A stretch of DNA of 64,000 nucleotides from Aquabacterium lacunae (GCF_004310865.1 NZ_SIXI01000004.1:434001-498000); one strand, 5' to 3'; positions 9,041 through 17,948 are shown, counted from the first letter of the stretch. A program made the numbers and translations. The notes: generated by a model not told the origin, from the letters alone.

Positions 9041-10048
9041 TCAGCGCAAGGCCTGCCCCACCCCCCTCAAGGCGGGCGAAACCTCGGCATCGATCAAGAA
9101 GACAGGCACCTCGCGCACCAGGTGCGACAGGCGGCCCTTGTCCTCGAACCGGCGGCGGAAATCGGAATGGTCAAACCAGGGACCCAGGCGCGGCACGATG
9201 CCGCCGCCGATGTAGATGCCCCCGCGCGCGCCCAGCAGCAAGGCCAGGTCACCCGCGGCACTGCCCAGCAGGCCGCAGAACATCTGCAGCACCTGCTCGG
9301 ACACCTTGCAGTCGCCCGTCATGCCATGCTGTGAAATGGCGGCCGCCGTGCGCTCGGGCAGGCGGGCGTGGTCACCCGTGACCTGCTCCAGCGCGTCCAG
9401 CAGGTGGATGAGCCCCGGCCCCGACAGCACCCGCTCGGCCGACACGCGGCCATTGAAGCGGCGCTGCAGCGCCTTGAGCACCCAGATTTCCTGCTCGGTC
9501 TCGGGCGCCAGGCTGATGTGCCCGCCCTCGCCTTCGATGGGCGCCCAGTGCAGCTGCCCGTTCACGGTCAGGGGCAGCAGCCCCCCCATGCCCAGGCCGG
9601 TGCCCGCCCCCAGCACGCCGATGGCCTTGCCAGGAGCCCCCTGCTGTGGCCCCATGCTCACGACCCGTCTTTCGTGAGGCAACAGCAGGGGGATGGCAAG
9701 CGCTAAAGCGGTGAAGTCATTGATGACGACCAGTTCGTGCACCCCCAGCGAGCAGCGCATGCCCTCGATGGAAAACGACCAGTGGTGGTTGGTCATCTGG
9801 ATGTGGTCGCCGTGCACCGGGTTGGCAATGCCCACGCCCACGCGCTGCGGCAGGGGCCGGCCCGTGCGCTGCAACCAGGCCCGCAGGGCCGATTCGAGCG
9901 AGTCGTGCTCGGCGCAGGGCAGCGTCAGCACGTCCTGCAGCTCAGCGCCAGGGCCCGCCTGCCAGGCGAAGCGGGCGTTGGTGCCGCCCACATCGGCCAA
10001 TACACGGGTGTCGGCACCAATGCGAGCGCGAGTGTCCATTTCAGCCAT
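9041..10048 (-). CDS. glk: Glucokinase
   Basis: ATP-dependent phosphorylation of imported glucose to glucose-6-phosphate in the cytoplasm. The 335-residue protein is of the proteobacterial Glk family. It shows the phosphate-binding segment DVGGTNARF (19-27), NDF with the catalytic Asp111, GAGTGLGMGGL (148-158) and EGEGGHISLAP near 172. The ATG at 10048 follows an AGAAGG-like site; an in-frame ATG nine bases later (10040) is also possible. It is the last gene of a run lamB-gtsA-gtsB-gtsC-gtsD-glk, 28 bases after gtsD, so it is the cytoplasmic step directly coupled to glucose import. A strong terminator follows. Confidence 0.95.
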   Translation of the reverse strand: MAEMDTRARIGADTRVLADVGGTNARFAWQAGPGAELQDVLTLPCAEHDSLESALRAWLQRTGRPLPQRVGVGIANPVHGDHIQMTNHHWSFSIEGMRCSLGVHELVVINDFTALALAIPLLLPHERRVVSMGPQQGAPGKAIGVLGAGTGLGMGGLLPLTVNGQLHWAPIEGEGGHISLAPETEQEIWVLKALQRRFNGRVSAERVLSGPGLIHLLDALEQVTGDHARLPERTAAAISQHGMTGDCKVSEQVLQMFCGLLGSAAGDLALLLGARGGIYIGGGIVPRLGPWFDHSDFRRRFEDKGRLSHLVREVPVFLIDAEVSPALRGVGQALR

Positions 10049-10076
10049 GGTGTGCAAGCCTTCTGGTGTCCAGGGG

Positions 10077-11147
10077 TCAGACCGCGTCGATGCGGCGCTC
10101 GGTGCCGGCGTCGAACAGGTGCACATCGTGCGGGGCCCAGTCCAGGTGCACGGCGTCGCCCTCGGCGTGCGGCACGCGGCCCGGCACGCGCACCACCACC
10201 GAGCCCAGCGGGGTGTCCACATAGGCGTAGGTTTCGGGGCCGGTGGGCTCCAGCATGCGCAGCGTGCCCGGCAGGCCCTGCTCGGCAAAGCGGATCGCCT
10301 CGGGGCGCAGGCCGTAGATCACACCCTGGGCACTGCTGGCCGCCAGGGCTTGCTGCTCGGCCGCGCCCAGGGGCAAGTCCAGGCCATGGGCCGTCAGGCC
10401 TGCGCCGTGGCGGTCGGCTTGCACCGTGTTCATGGCCGGCGAGCCGATGAACTGCGCCACGTACAGCGTGGCCGGGCGGGCATAGATGTCATCGGGCGTG
10501 CCCAGCTGCTGCACGATTCCGTCGCGCATCACGGCAATGCGGTCGCCCAGCGTCATGGCCTCGACCTGGTCGTGCGTCACGTACACGGTGGTGGTCTGGG
10601 TGCGCTGGTGCAGGCGCTTGATCTCGGCGCGCATTTCCACGCGCAGCTTGGCGTCCAGGTTGGACAGCGGCTCGTCGAACAGGAAGAGCGCCGGGTTGCG
10701 CGCCAGGGCGCGGCCCATGGCCACCCGCTGGCGCTGGCCACCCGACAGCTGACCCGGCTTGCGATCCAGCAGGTGCTCGATCTGCAGCATCTTGGCCACG
10801 CGCTGGATGGCTTCCTGGCGCTCGGCCTTCGGCACCTTGCGCATCTCCAGGCCAAAGGCGATGTTCTCGGCCACGTTCATGTTCGGGTAGAGCGCATAGC
10901 TCTGGAACACCATGGCGATGTCGCGGTCCTTCGGCGGGGCGTGGGTCACGTCGCGGTCACCGATCAGGATCTGGCCCGAGGTGGGCGAATCCAGGCCGGC
11001 GATCATCGACAGCAGGGTCGACTTGCCGCAGCCCGAGGGGCCCACGAGGATGAGGAATTCGCCCTTCTCGACTTCGATGTCGATGGACTTGAGGATGTGC
11101 GTAGGGCCATAGCTCTTGCGAACCTGGCGGATGGACAGTGCGCCCAT
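10077..11147 (-). CDS. gtsD: Glucose ABC transporter ATP-binding protein (MalK/UgpC type)
   Basis: ATPase that powers sugar import by the GtsABC proteins. The 356 residues have Walker A GPSGCGKST (36-44), the Q-loop at FQSYALYP, the ABC signature LSGGQRQ (134-140), Walker B LFLFDEP (154-160) and the switch VTHD. A C-terminal TOBE-type regulatory domain from about residue 240 (GLRPEAIRF) is typical of carbohydrate-uptake ATPases. The ATG at 11147 has an AAAGGA site; the same frame is open far upstream across gtsC but that is a shadow. It sits 11 bases after gtsC and 28 before glk. Confidence 0.93.
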   Translation of the reverse strand: MGALSIRQVRKSYGPTHILKSIDIEVEKGEFLILVGPSGCGKSTLLSMIAGLDSPTSGQILIGDRDVTHAPPKDRDIAMVFQSYALYPNMNVAENIAFGLEMRKVPKAERQEAIQRVAKMLQIEHLLDRKPGQLSGGQRQRVAMGRALARNPALFLFDEPLSNLDAKLRVEMRAEIKRLHQRTQTTTVYVTHDQVEAMTLGDRIAVMRDGIVQQLGTPDDIYARPATLYVAQFIGSPAMNTVQADRHGAGLTAHGLDLPLGAAEQQALAASSAQGVIYGLRPEAIRFAEQGLPGTLRMLEPTGPETYAYVDTPLGSVVVRVPGRVPHAEGDAVHLDWAPHDVHLFDAGTERRIDAV

Positions 11148-11158
11148 GATGATTCCTT

Positions 11159-12067
11159 TCAACCCTTGACGGCGCCGGCCGTGAGGCCACGCACGAAGTA
11201 CTTGCCCGCCACGATGTAGACAAAGAGCGTGGGCAAGCCGGCGATCATGGCGGCGGCCATGTCGACGTTGTATTCCTTGACGGAGCTGGAGGTGTTGGCC
11301 AGGTTGTTCAGGCCCACCATCAGCGGCTTGGAGTCGGTGCTGGAGAAGACCACGCCAAACAGGAAGTCGTTCCAGATCTGGGTGAACTGCCAGATCAGGG
11401 TCACGACCAGGATGGGCGTGGACAGCGGCAGCACGATGCGCCAGAAGATGCGCCAGAAGCCGGCGCCATCGAGCATGGCGGCCTTGATCAGCTCGTTGGG
11501 CAAGGCGGCGTAGTAGTTGCGGAAGAACAGCGTGGTGCTGGGCAGGCCGCACAGCACGTGCACCAGGGTCAGGCCCCAGATCGAGCTGGCCAGCCCCAGG
11601 TAGCCGAGCACCTGCGACATGGGCAGCAGGATCACCTGCAGCGGCATGAACACGCCGAACAGCATCAGCGCGAACAGGGTCTCGCTGCCGCGGAACTTCC
11701 ACTGGGTCAGCACATAGCCGTTGATGGCCCCGAGCACCGTGGACACGGCCACCGCCGGGATCACCATCCACACCGAGTTCCAGAAGAAAGGCTGCAAGCC
11801 GTTGCAGTCGGTGCCGGTGCAGGCACTCGACCAGGCCTTGGTCCAGGCCTCGAAGGTGGGCAGGTGCGGCAAGGCCAGCAGACTGCCCTCGCGGATTTCG
11901 TCCATGCTCTTGAACGAGGTCGCCAGCATCACATACAGCGGGGCCAGGAAGAAGCCGGCCAGACCCAGCAGCACGGCCCACAGCAGCAGGCGCGTCCAGT
12001 CGAAGCCGCCCGAAGTGCCGGCCATCACGGGGGCCGGCGGCGCGAAATGTCGAGAAGAAGAACTCAT
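11159..12067 (-). CDS. gtsC: Glucose ABC transporter permease 2
   Basis: Inner-membrane permease of the MalG type, 302 residues with six predicted hydrophobic segments. The first is WTRLLLWAVLLGLAGFFLAP near 24-43 and a later one lies at YVLTQWKF-FALMLFGVF. The cytoplasmic EAA-like loop reads AAMLDGAGFWRIFWRIVLP, the contact for the GtsD ATPase. The N terminus is a Ser/Pro-rich tail. Transcribed directly after gtsB, with ten bases between them, and before gtsD. Substrate assignment as glucose rests on similarity of the whole cassette to Pseudomonas GtsABCD and on the linked glk. Confidence 0.92.
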   Translation of the reverse strand: MSSSSRHFAPPAPVMAGTSGGFDWTRLLLWAVLLGLAGFFLAPLYVMLATSFKSMDEIREGSLLALPHLPTFEAWTKAWSSACTGTDCNGLQPFFWNSVWMVIPAVAVSTVLGAINGYVLTQWKFRGSETLFALMLFGVFMPLQVILLPMSQVLGYLGLASSIWGLTLVHVLCGLPSTTLFFRNYYAALPNELIKAAMLDGAGFWRIFWRIVLPLSTPILVVTLIWQFTQIWNDFLFGVVFSSTDSKPLMVGLNNLANTSSSVKEYNVDMAAAMIAGLPTLFVYIVAGKYFVRGLTAGAVKG

Positions 12068-12077
12068 GGTGGGGGCC

Positions 12078-12959
12078 TCACTTGCGCTGACGCAGTTCGC
12101 TGTACAGGTAAGGCACGACGATGGCGGCCACCGTGGCCAGCATCACCGTGGCCGATGCGGCACCGACATTGATCTGTCCACGCGTGAAGGCCATGGAGTA
12201 CATGAAGGTGGCTGGCATGTCGGTGGCAAAACCAGGCCCGCCAGCGGTCAGGGCCATGACCAGGTCGAAGCTCTTGATGGCGATGTGGGCCATGACCATG
12301 ATGGTCGAGAAAAACACCGGGCGCAGGCTGGGCACCAGGATGCGCCAGTAGATGCGGGCGGTGGACGCCCCGTCGAGCTGGGCGGCCTTGATGATCGAAT
12401 CGTCGATGCCGCGCAGTCCCGCCAGGAACAGGGCCATCACGAAGCCGGCGCTCTGCCAGATGCCCGCAATGGCCACGCAGTAGATGGCCTTGTCCGGGTC
12501 GACGATCCAGTCGAAGGTGAAGTGCTCGAAGCCCCAGTTGCGCACGGTGTTTTCAATGCCCATGCCGGGGTTGAGCATCCACTTCCAGGCCGCACCGGTC
12601 ACGATGAAGCTCAGGGCCATGGGGTAGAGGTAGATGGTGCGCAGCACACCTTCGGCGCGGATCTTCTGATCGAGCAAGATGGCCAGCAGCAGGCCCAGGC
12701 CCATCGAGCCGCCCAGGAACAGGCCACCGAACACCAGCAGGTTCCAGGCCGAGGTCAGGAAGCGTTCGCTTTCCCAGAGTTGCAGGTAGGCGTCAAAGCC
12801 CTGGAATTCGTAATTGGGCATCAGGCGCGAGGCCGACACCGAGAGGTAACCGTTCCAGGCAATCAGCCCGTAAATGAACAGCAGCGAGAGCACGAAGGTC
12901 GGGGCCACCACCAGTTTGGGCAGCCAGTCTGTGCTCGGCGATCTTGGGGTTGTGCGCAT
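12078..12959 (-). CDS. gtsB: Glucose ABC transporter permease 1
   Basis: Inner-membrane permease of the MalF/UgpA type, 293 residues. It has a first membrane segment around residues 15-36 (LVVAPTFVLSLLFIYGLIAW) and a coupling loop AAQLDGASTARIYWRILVP. It forms the channel with GtsC. The start codon ATG at 12959 reads MRTTPRSPSTDWLPK. It is separated from gtsA by 117 bases that contain a GC-rich hairpin, which may let the binding protein be made in excess over the permeases, a common pattern in binding-protein transport operons. Confidence 0.92.
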   Translation of the reverse strand: MRTTPRSPSTDWLPKLVVAPTFVLSLLFIYGLIAWNGYLSVSASRLMPNYEFQGFDAYLQLWESERFLTSAWNLLVFGGLFLGGSMGLGLLLAILLDQKIRAEGVLRTIYLYPMALSFIVTGAAWKWMLNPGMGIENTVRNWGFEHFTFDWIVDPDKAIYCVAIAGIWQSAGFVMALFLAGLRGIDDSIIKAAQLDGASTARIYWRILVPSLRPVFFSTIMVMAHIAIKSFDLVMALTAGGPGFATDMPATFMYSMAFTRGQINVGAASATVMLATVAAIVVPYLYSELRQRK

Positions 12960-13030
12960 GATCGAAGCGGAACAACCTGCCCCGGTGGGGGCAGGCGGGG
13001 GTGAATTTCCAAAAGAAATCAGAGCGGTGA

Positions 13031-13055
13031 GGGGCGGGCCTCGTGAGCCCGCCCT
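13031..13055 (-). other. Intercistronic hairpin between gtsA and gtsB
   Basis: GGGCGGGC at 13032-13039 pairs perfectly with GCCCGCCC at 13047-13054, seven-base loop. On the minus strand the stem lies 22 bases after the gtsA stop. No T-run follows directly, so it is better read as an mRNA-stabilising or partial-termination hairpin than as a full terminator. Confidence 0.6.
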
Positions 13056-13076
13056 CCCGACAGGGGCAGTGCAGGT

Positions 13077-14336
13077 TCAACGAACCTTGGCGGCACTGAC
13101 CAGCTTCTTCATGGTGTCGGCGGCCGTGGCCTTGTCGCTGTTCCAGAACTGCGAGATCACATCCTGGATGGCGCCCTGTGCAGCCGACGGCACGGCCATG
13201 CCGTGGGCGATCGACGGCACCAGGCCACCTGACTTGGCGGTGTCACCGAAGTCCTTGGCCGAGGCCTTGGCGCAGGCATCGAACTTGTCGAGGTTCAGGC
13301 CGGTGCGCACCGGGATCGAGCCCTTGTTCAGGTTGAACAGTTCCTGGAAGGCAGGCGACATCAGGGTCGAGGCCAGGTCACGCTGGGCCTTGATGTTGTC
13401 GGCGTTCTTCAGCTGGAACATGGCAAAGCTGTCCACGTTGTAGGTGAAGGCCTTGGCGGTGCCGGGGGCGGCCACGCACTCGAAATCCTTGCCCGGGGTC
13501 TTGCCCGCGGCCACGAATTCGCCCTTGGCCCAGTCGCCCATCAGCTGCATGCCGGCTTCGCCCCGGATCACCATGGCGGTGGTCAGGTTCCAGTCACGGC
13601 CCGGCGAGTTCTTGTCGGTGTAGCCCTTGATCTTCTTGAAGGTCTCGAGCACTTCCTTCATCTTCGCGCTTTGCAGCGTGGCGGGGTCCAGCTGCACCAG
13701 GGCCTTTTTGTAGAACTCGGTGCCACCGACGCCCAGGGCCACGCTTTCGAAGGTGGTGAAGTCCTGCCAGTTCTGGCCACCATGGGCCACGGGCACGATA
13801 CCGGCCTTCTTCAGGGCTTCGGCTGCGGCAAAGAACTCGGGCCAGGTGGTGGGCACCTTGGCGCCGGCCTTCTTGAAGGCTTCGGGGTTCACCCACAGCC
13901 AGTTCACGCGATGCACGTTCACCGGGGCGGCGATGTAGTGGCCCTTGTGCTTCAAGCCGTTGGCGATGGGCCCGGGCAGCAGGCTGTCCCACTTCTCGGC
14001 CTTGGCCACGTCGTCCAGGTTGGTCAGCACACCTTCCTTGGCCCACTCCTGCAGCGACGGGCCCTTGATCTGGGCGGCGGCCGGGGCATTGCCCGACACC
14101 ACGCGCGACTTCAGCACGGTCATGGCCGAATCACCACCGCCGCCGGCCACAGCGAAGTCCTTCCACGAATGGCCTTTGGCCTTCAGGGTGGCGGCCAGCG
14201 CCTGGGCGGCCTTGGCTTCGCCACCGGCGGTCCACCAGTGCAGCACTTCGACTTCACCGGCAAAGGCCGAGCCACACAGGGTGGCGGCGGCCAGGGCCAC
14301 GCTCAGGGCGCGGCGCGAGATCTTGAATGCGTTCAT
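13077..14336 (-). CDS. gtsA: Glucose-binding periplasmic protein
   Basis: Extracellular solute-binding protein, 419 residues, that captures glucose for GtsBC. It has a signal peptide of about 25 residues (KISRRALSVALAAATLCGSAFA) with cleavage after AFA, then EVEVLHWWTAGGE, the family's N-terminal signature. The internal segment DFAVAGGGGDSAMTVLKSR and PAAAQIKGPSLQEW are diagnostic of the GtsA-type glucose binding proteins of pseudomonads. The ATG at 14336 has an AAGGAG site; an upstream in-frame start at 14357 lacks one. It lies 55 bases after lamB and precedes the hairpin and permease genes. Confidence 0.93.
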   Translation of the reverse strand: MNAFKISRRALSVALAAATLCGSAFAGEVEVLHWWTAGGEAKAAQALAATLKAKGHSWKDFAVAGGGGDSAMTVLKSRVVSGNAPAAAQIKGPSLQEWAKEGVLTNLDDVAKAEKWDSLLPGPIANGLKHKGHYIAAPVNVHRVNWLWVNPEAFKKAGAKVPTTWPEFFAAAEALKKAGIVPVAHGGQNWQDFTTFESVALGVGGTEFYKKALVQLDPATLQSAKMKEVLETFKKIKGYTDKNSPGRDWNLTTAMVIRGEAGMQLMGDWAKGEFVAAGKTPGKDFECVAAPGTAKAFTYNVDSFAMFQLKNADNIKAQRDLASTLMSPAFQELFNLNKGSIPVRTGLNLDKFDACAKASAKDFGDTAKSGGLVPSIAHGMAVPSAAQGAIQDVISQFWNSDKATAADTMKKLVSAAKVR

Positions 14337-14391
14337 TGCGGATGCTCCTTGCAACACGTCAACCGGGGTGAATGATCACCCCAGGCTCGAT

Positions 14392-15591
14392 TTACCACCA
14401 GATTTCGGCTTGGACACCGAAGCTGGTGCCCGAGGTCTTGTTGTCGCCCAGACCGGTCAGGCCGGTGGCGCCAGCGGCGGTGTTGGCCGCGCCGTTCCAG
14501 GTGGCACGGGTGACGTACAGGCGCAGCTCAGGACGGTCCCAGAAGCCCTTGCCAGCGGCCAGCGTGGGCGCGATGGTGACCTTGGTCAGGCGCGAGGCTT
14601 CGGCATTGCTGGGCTTGACGCGGTCGACACCGACTTCGCCCAGCAGCTTGAAGTTGCGGGTGAAGGCGTACGACAGGCGGCCACCCAGCGAGGTGATGGT
14701 GGTGTCGACGGTGTCGGAGTTGTTGCGCTGGACCATCGCGATGGCCTGACCACCCAGCTGAGGCGTCAGCTGGAACTGGTAGCCGTCGACCAGGCGGATC
14801 TTCTTGACGTCGGTGCCGTCGGTCAGGGTGCCAAAGTTGCCGGTCAGGCCCGCCGAGCCTTGCGACATCTGGATCCACACGTTGTTGCTGCCACCCAGCA
14901 CGCCTTCCTGCGTGTGGCGCACGCTGACGGCCAGACCCGACTTGCCGCCGGTGAAGTCACCCTTGGTGGCGTTCAGCACCACGTTCAGCTTGCCACCTTC
15001 GTTGACCGGCACATCACGCCACCAGGCGTTCAGGCGGTTACCGGGCTGGTCGCCGGCCACGTTGCTGCTGGCGTCGTCCGAGCGGTAGAAGGCCAGGTCG
15101 AGCTTGCCGCCCAGGGCGTCGATCTGGGCGCCCGCGCCGGTGCCGTCCAGCTGTTCAAAGAACTTGTCGACGATGTGCACGTCGGCACCGCGGTGGTAGC
15201 GCTTGCCCGCCCAGAAGCTGGCGCTGGGCGCGAAGTCCAGGCCGGCCACTTCGGTGTACATCTGGGCCATGCCCAGCTTGGCGTCGCCGGCGTCGCTGGC
15301 ATTGCCCTTGTAGATGCTGGGCATCAGGCGAACCTTGAACTGCTCGCCCGTTTCCTTCTTGATGGTGCCGGTGAACAGGAACTCACCGTAGAAATCGCAC
15401 TCGTTGCCGAGGCGGTACTTGAACTCGGCGCCCGACAGGCCATAGCAGGCGCGGTTGGCGTCTTTCGACGTGGCTTGCGGGCCAGCGCGGAAGTAGCCGT
15501 TCGATTCGAGGGACAGCTGGGCCGAAGCGGGCAGGGCCACCAGGGCGCCCAGGATCATGGGCAGCGTGCGGGAGAGGTGCTTGATCTTCAT
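14392..15591 (-). CDS. lamB: LamB-type maltoporin / glucoside-specific outer-membrane porin
   Basis: Outer-membrane sugar porin, 399 residues, trimeric beta-barrel by family. A signal peptide ends after ASA near residue 24. The mature start LSLESNGYFRAG, the segment FKYRLGNECDFYGEF and the C-terminal GVQAEIWW, ending in aromatic residues, match the maltoporin family rather than the OprB porins that usually accompany gts genes. It is first in the run with gtsABCD and glk, so its likely substrate here is glucose or short glucosides. The leader region holds AT-rich inverted repeats. Maltose use cannot be judged, as no maltase gene is present. Confidence 0.9.
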   Translation of the reverse strand: MKIKHLSRTLPMILGALVALPASAQLSLESNGYFRAGPQATSKDANRACYGLSGAEFKYRLGNECDFYGEFLFTGTIKKETGEQFKVRLMPSIYKGNASDAGDAKLGMAQMYTEVAGLDFAPSASFWAGKRYHRGADVHIVDKFFEQLDGTGAGAQIDALGGKLDLAFYRSDDASSNVAGDQPGNRLNAWWRDVPVNEGGKLNVVLNATKGDFTGGKSGLAVSVRHTQEGVLGGSNNVWIQMSQGSAGLTGNFGTLTDGTDVKKIRLVDGYQFQLTPQLGGQAIAMVQRNNSDTVDTTITSLGGRLSYAFTRNFKLLGEVGVDRVKPSNAEASRLTKVTIAPTLAAGKGFWDRPELRLYVTRATWNGAANTAAGATGLTGLGDNKTSGTSFGVQAEIWW

Positions 15592-15773
15592 GTTGTCTCT
15601 TCGGTGAGGTTGATGAATGCCTGCCAGCGTCGCCCCTCAGCGGCGTGCGACATGCCGTGGTCGGCGGGCATCGAAGTATTAACGATCACTTAATGAGAAC
15701 AGTCAGAATCTTCGCCTATTGCCTTTTTGCGTTAATGAATGTAGGGGTTCGTTCAAGATGTTGAACGTTTTCA
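15592..15773 (-). promoter_or_regulatory. lamB upstream region with inverted repeats
   Basis: This 182-base gap between the sensor kinase stop and lamB should hold the lamB-gts promoter. It contains ATTAA-N7-TTAAT at 15678-15694 and a perfect palindrome CGTTCAA-GATG-TTGAACG at 15750-15767, plus a TTAATGAA word near 15732 that recurs in the frcB promoter. No convincing -35/-10 pair was identified. The palindrome nearest the kinase stop could instead be a weak hairpin, but no T-run follows it. Confidence 0.45.
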
Positions 15774-17240
15774 TCATGCGAGAGGCAGCCGCACTTGCAC
15801 GCTCAGGCCTTGCGGCATGCGTGACGCCAGTTGCACCGAACCGCCATGGCGTTCGGCAATTTCACGCACGATGGCCAGGCCCAGGCCGCAACCGGTGCCC
15901 TCGTGGGTGGCCCTGAAGAAACGGCGAAACACGGCCTCGTGGTGGGCCTCGGGAATGCCTGGCCCCGTGTCGTCGATGCGCACGCACACCTGCGCGCCTT
16001 CGCGGTGCAGGCTGAGGGTGACCTCGGCACCCGCCCCCGCATAGCGGATGGCGTTGTCAATGACATTGAACAGGGCCTCGCGGATCAGCAAGGCATTGCC
16101 CTGCACCATGCAGGGCGCAGCGGGCGCCGGCAGGTCGTCTGGCCGCTCGTCTTCGGCCAGGCCCAGGTCCACGCGGGCCTGCAGCGCACGGGGCACGAGT
16201 TCGGCCGTGAGCTCCTGCACCAGGCGGTGCAGATCGAAACGGCTCTGGCCCATGGCGTCCATCGATTCAGGCTCGGCGCGCGCCAGGGTCAGCAACTGGT
16301 TGACCAGGTGGGCGCTGCGCGTGGCGCTTTCGTGCACACGCTGCAAGCGCACCTTCAGTTCCGGGTCGGCCGTGGCCTTCAGGGCCAGCTCGGTCTGGCT
16401 TTTGAGACCGGCCAACGGCGTGCGCAACTGGTGGGCGGCATCGCTGATGAAACGCCGCTGGCTGGCGACGCTGCCTTGCACGCGACCCAGCAGGTCATTG
16501 AGCGCACTGACCACCACCTCGACCTCTTCGGGCACAGGCCCCAGTGCGATCGGGTTGTGATCGCCCGGCGCACGTGAACCCACGGCCTGCTGCAAGCGCG
16601 ACAAGGGTGCAAGCCCCTTGCGAACGCCCCACCACACCCCCACCGACATGGCCATCACCAGCAGCACCAGCGGGATGGCGATGTCACCCAGGATGCGGCT
16701 GGCCAGCGCGTCCCGGCTGACACGGCTCTTGGCGATCTGCACCAGCATGGTCTGCGGGTTGTCGGCTTCGCCATAGGCCAGGTACAAGGCCACCACGCGC
16801 ACACCCATGCGGCGGGCATCGACCTTCAATGCGTCATCGTAGAAGCGGGGTTCGCCATCGAGACCTGAGGCGGCACGGGCCAGGTCACCAGGAGGCGCTG
16901 GCAACACCCGATTGCCCAGGATGAACTGCCCGGGCGGTGAGCTCACCATGTAGTAAACCTGCTCGTCGGGGTCTGTCTCCAGGATGTCGCGCGCGGCGCG
17001 CGGCAGGTCGATCAGCAGGCCGCTGCCCAAAGGCTTGACCTGCCGGGCCAGGGCTCGAGAGGACTGGTACAGGCTGCGGTCAAGGGCCAGGTTGGCATGG
17101 TGCAGGGCCACCTGGTAGGACATGAAGGCCGCGGCCACCCACAGCACCAGCTGGGGCGCGATCATCCACACCAGCAGGTATTGGCGCAAAGGCGCCGTGC
17201 CCGGCGACAGGCGAGAACGCAGGGTGCGCCACCAGGCCAT
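15774..17240 (-). CDS. Two-component sensor histidine kinase (TctE-like)
   Basis: Membrane histidine kinase, 488 residues. Membrane segment one is about 21-43, a periplasmic sensor domain covers 44-185 and segment two is about 186-206. A HAMP-like linker follows, then the H-box FISDAAHQLRTPL with the phosphorylated His270. The C-terminal ATPase domain shows N (NVIDNAIRYA), DTGPGIP and GCGLGLAIV boxes. It follows its response regulator by six bases and precedes lamB-gts on the same strand. By analogy with GtrS-GltR of pseudomonads it may control glucose uptake; the TctE-like architecture would equally suit an organic acid signal. The ligand is not shown. Confidence 0.92.
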   Translation of the reverse strand: MAWWRTLRSRLSPGTAPLRQYLLVWMIAPQLVLWVAAAFMSYQVALHHANLALDRSLYQSSRALARQVKPLGSGLLIDLPRAARDILETDPDEQVYYMVSSPPGQFILGNRVLPAPPGDLARAASGLDGEPRFYDDALKVDARRMGVRVVALYLAYGEADNPQTMLVQIAKSRVSRDALASRILGDIAIPLVLLVMAMSVGVWWGVRKGLAPLSRLQQAVGSRAPGDHNPIALGPVPEEVEVVVSALNDLLGRVQGSVASQRRFISDAAHQLRTPLAGLKSQTELALKATADPELKVRLQRVHESATRSAHLVNQLLTLARAEPESMDAMGQSRFDLHRLVQELTAELVPRALQARVDLGLAEDERPDDLPAPAAPCMVQGNALLIREALFNVIDNAIRYAGAGAEVTLSLHREGAQVCVRIDDTGPGIPEAHHEAVFRRFFRATHEGTGCGLGLAIVREIAERHGGSVQLASRMPQGLSVQVRLPLA

Positions 17241-17246
17241 GGGGCC

Positions 17247-17948
17247 TCAGGCGTTTTCCAGCAGGTAGCCCAGGCCCCGCACCGTGCGGATCGACAGGCC
17301 AGAGTCTTCCAGCTTGCGACGCAGGCGGTGCACGATCACCTCCAGCGAGCCCGAGGGCATGTGGGGCTCGGCGGGCGCATCGCCCGACCACTCGGTGGCG
17401 ATCTGGTCCTTGGTGACCACCTTGCCTTCGTGCGTGAGCAGCAGGTCGAGCAGCGACCATTCTCGCGGCGACAGATCGACCGGCTGGCCTTGCACCGTCA
17501 TGCGGCGGGCGTCACGGTCGAAGCTGAGCTTGCCCGCCACCTGCACGGCATTGGCGGCCTTGGCCGGCGTGGCGGCGCTGGCGCTCAAACGGGCGCGCCG
17601 CAACAAGGCGCGGATGCGCGCTTCCAGCTCGGGGAAATCAAAAGGCTTGGTGAGGTAGTCATCTGCACCGGCGTTCAGGCCGGCCACGCGGCTTTCCAGG
17701 CCATCGAGCGCCGTCAGCACCATCAAGGGCAAGGCGGGCCGGGCGGCGTGCGCGCGCTTGACCACGGTGAGGCCGTCGACCAGCGGCAGGCCGATGTCGA
17801 TCACACCGAGGTCGAAGTTGTGGCGTGTGAGCAGGTACTCGGCCACCGCGCCGTTTTCGGCCACTTCCACCTCGAAACCGGCATGGCGCAGGTTGGCCGA
17901 CAGGGCATCGGCCAGGATGGGGTCGTCTTCGGCAAGGAGCAGGCGCAT
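17247..17948 (-). CDS. Two-component response regulator, OmpR/PhoB family
   Basis: DNA-binding response regulator, 233 residues. The receiver domain has the acidic pair at 8-9, the phospho-acceptor Asp51 (VIDIGLP), the LTA switch segment and the conserved Lys in DDYLTKPF. A winged-helix output domain covers about 140-230, with REWSLLDLLL and VHRLRRKLE recognition-helix features and a C-terminal VRGLGYLLE. The ATG at 17948 reads MRLLLAEDDP. It diverges from hexR with 67 bases between starts, so the two regulators share a short control region. Partner of the adjacent kinase. Confidence 0.93.
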   Translation of the reverse strand: MRLLLAEDDPILADALSANLRHAGFEVEVAENGAVAEYLLTRHNFDLGVIDIGLPLVDGLTVVKRAHAARPALPLMVLTALDGLESRVAGLNAGADDYLTKPFDFPELEARIRALLRRARLSASAATPAKAANAVQVAGKLSFDRDARRMTVQGQPVDLSPREWSLLDLLLTHEGKVVTKDQIATEWSGDAPAEPHMPSGSLEVIVHRLRRKLEDSGLSIRTVRGLGYLLENA

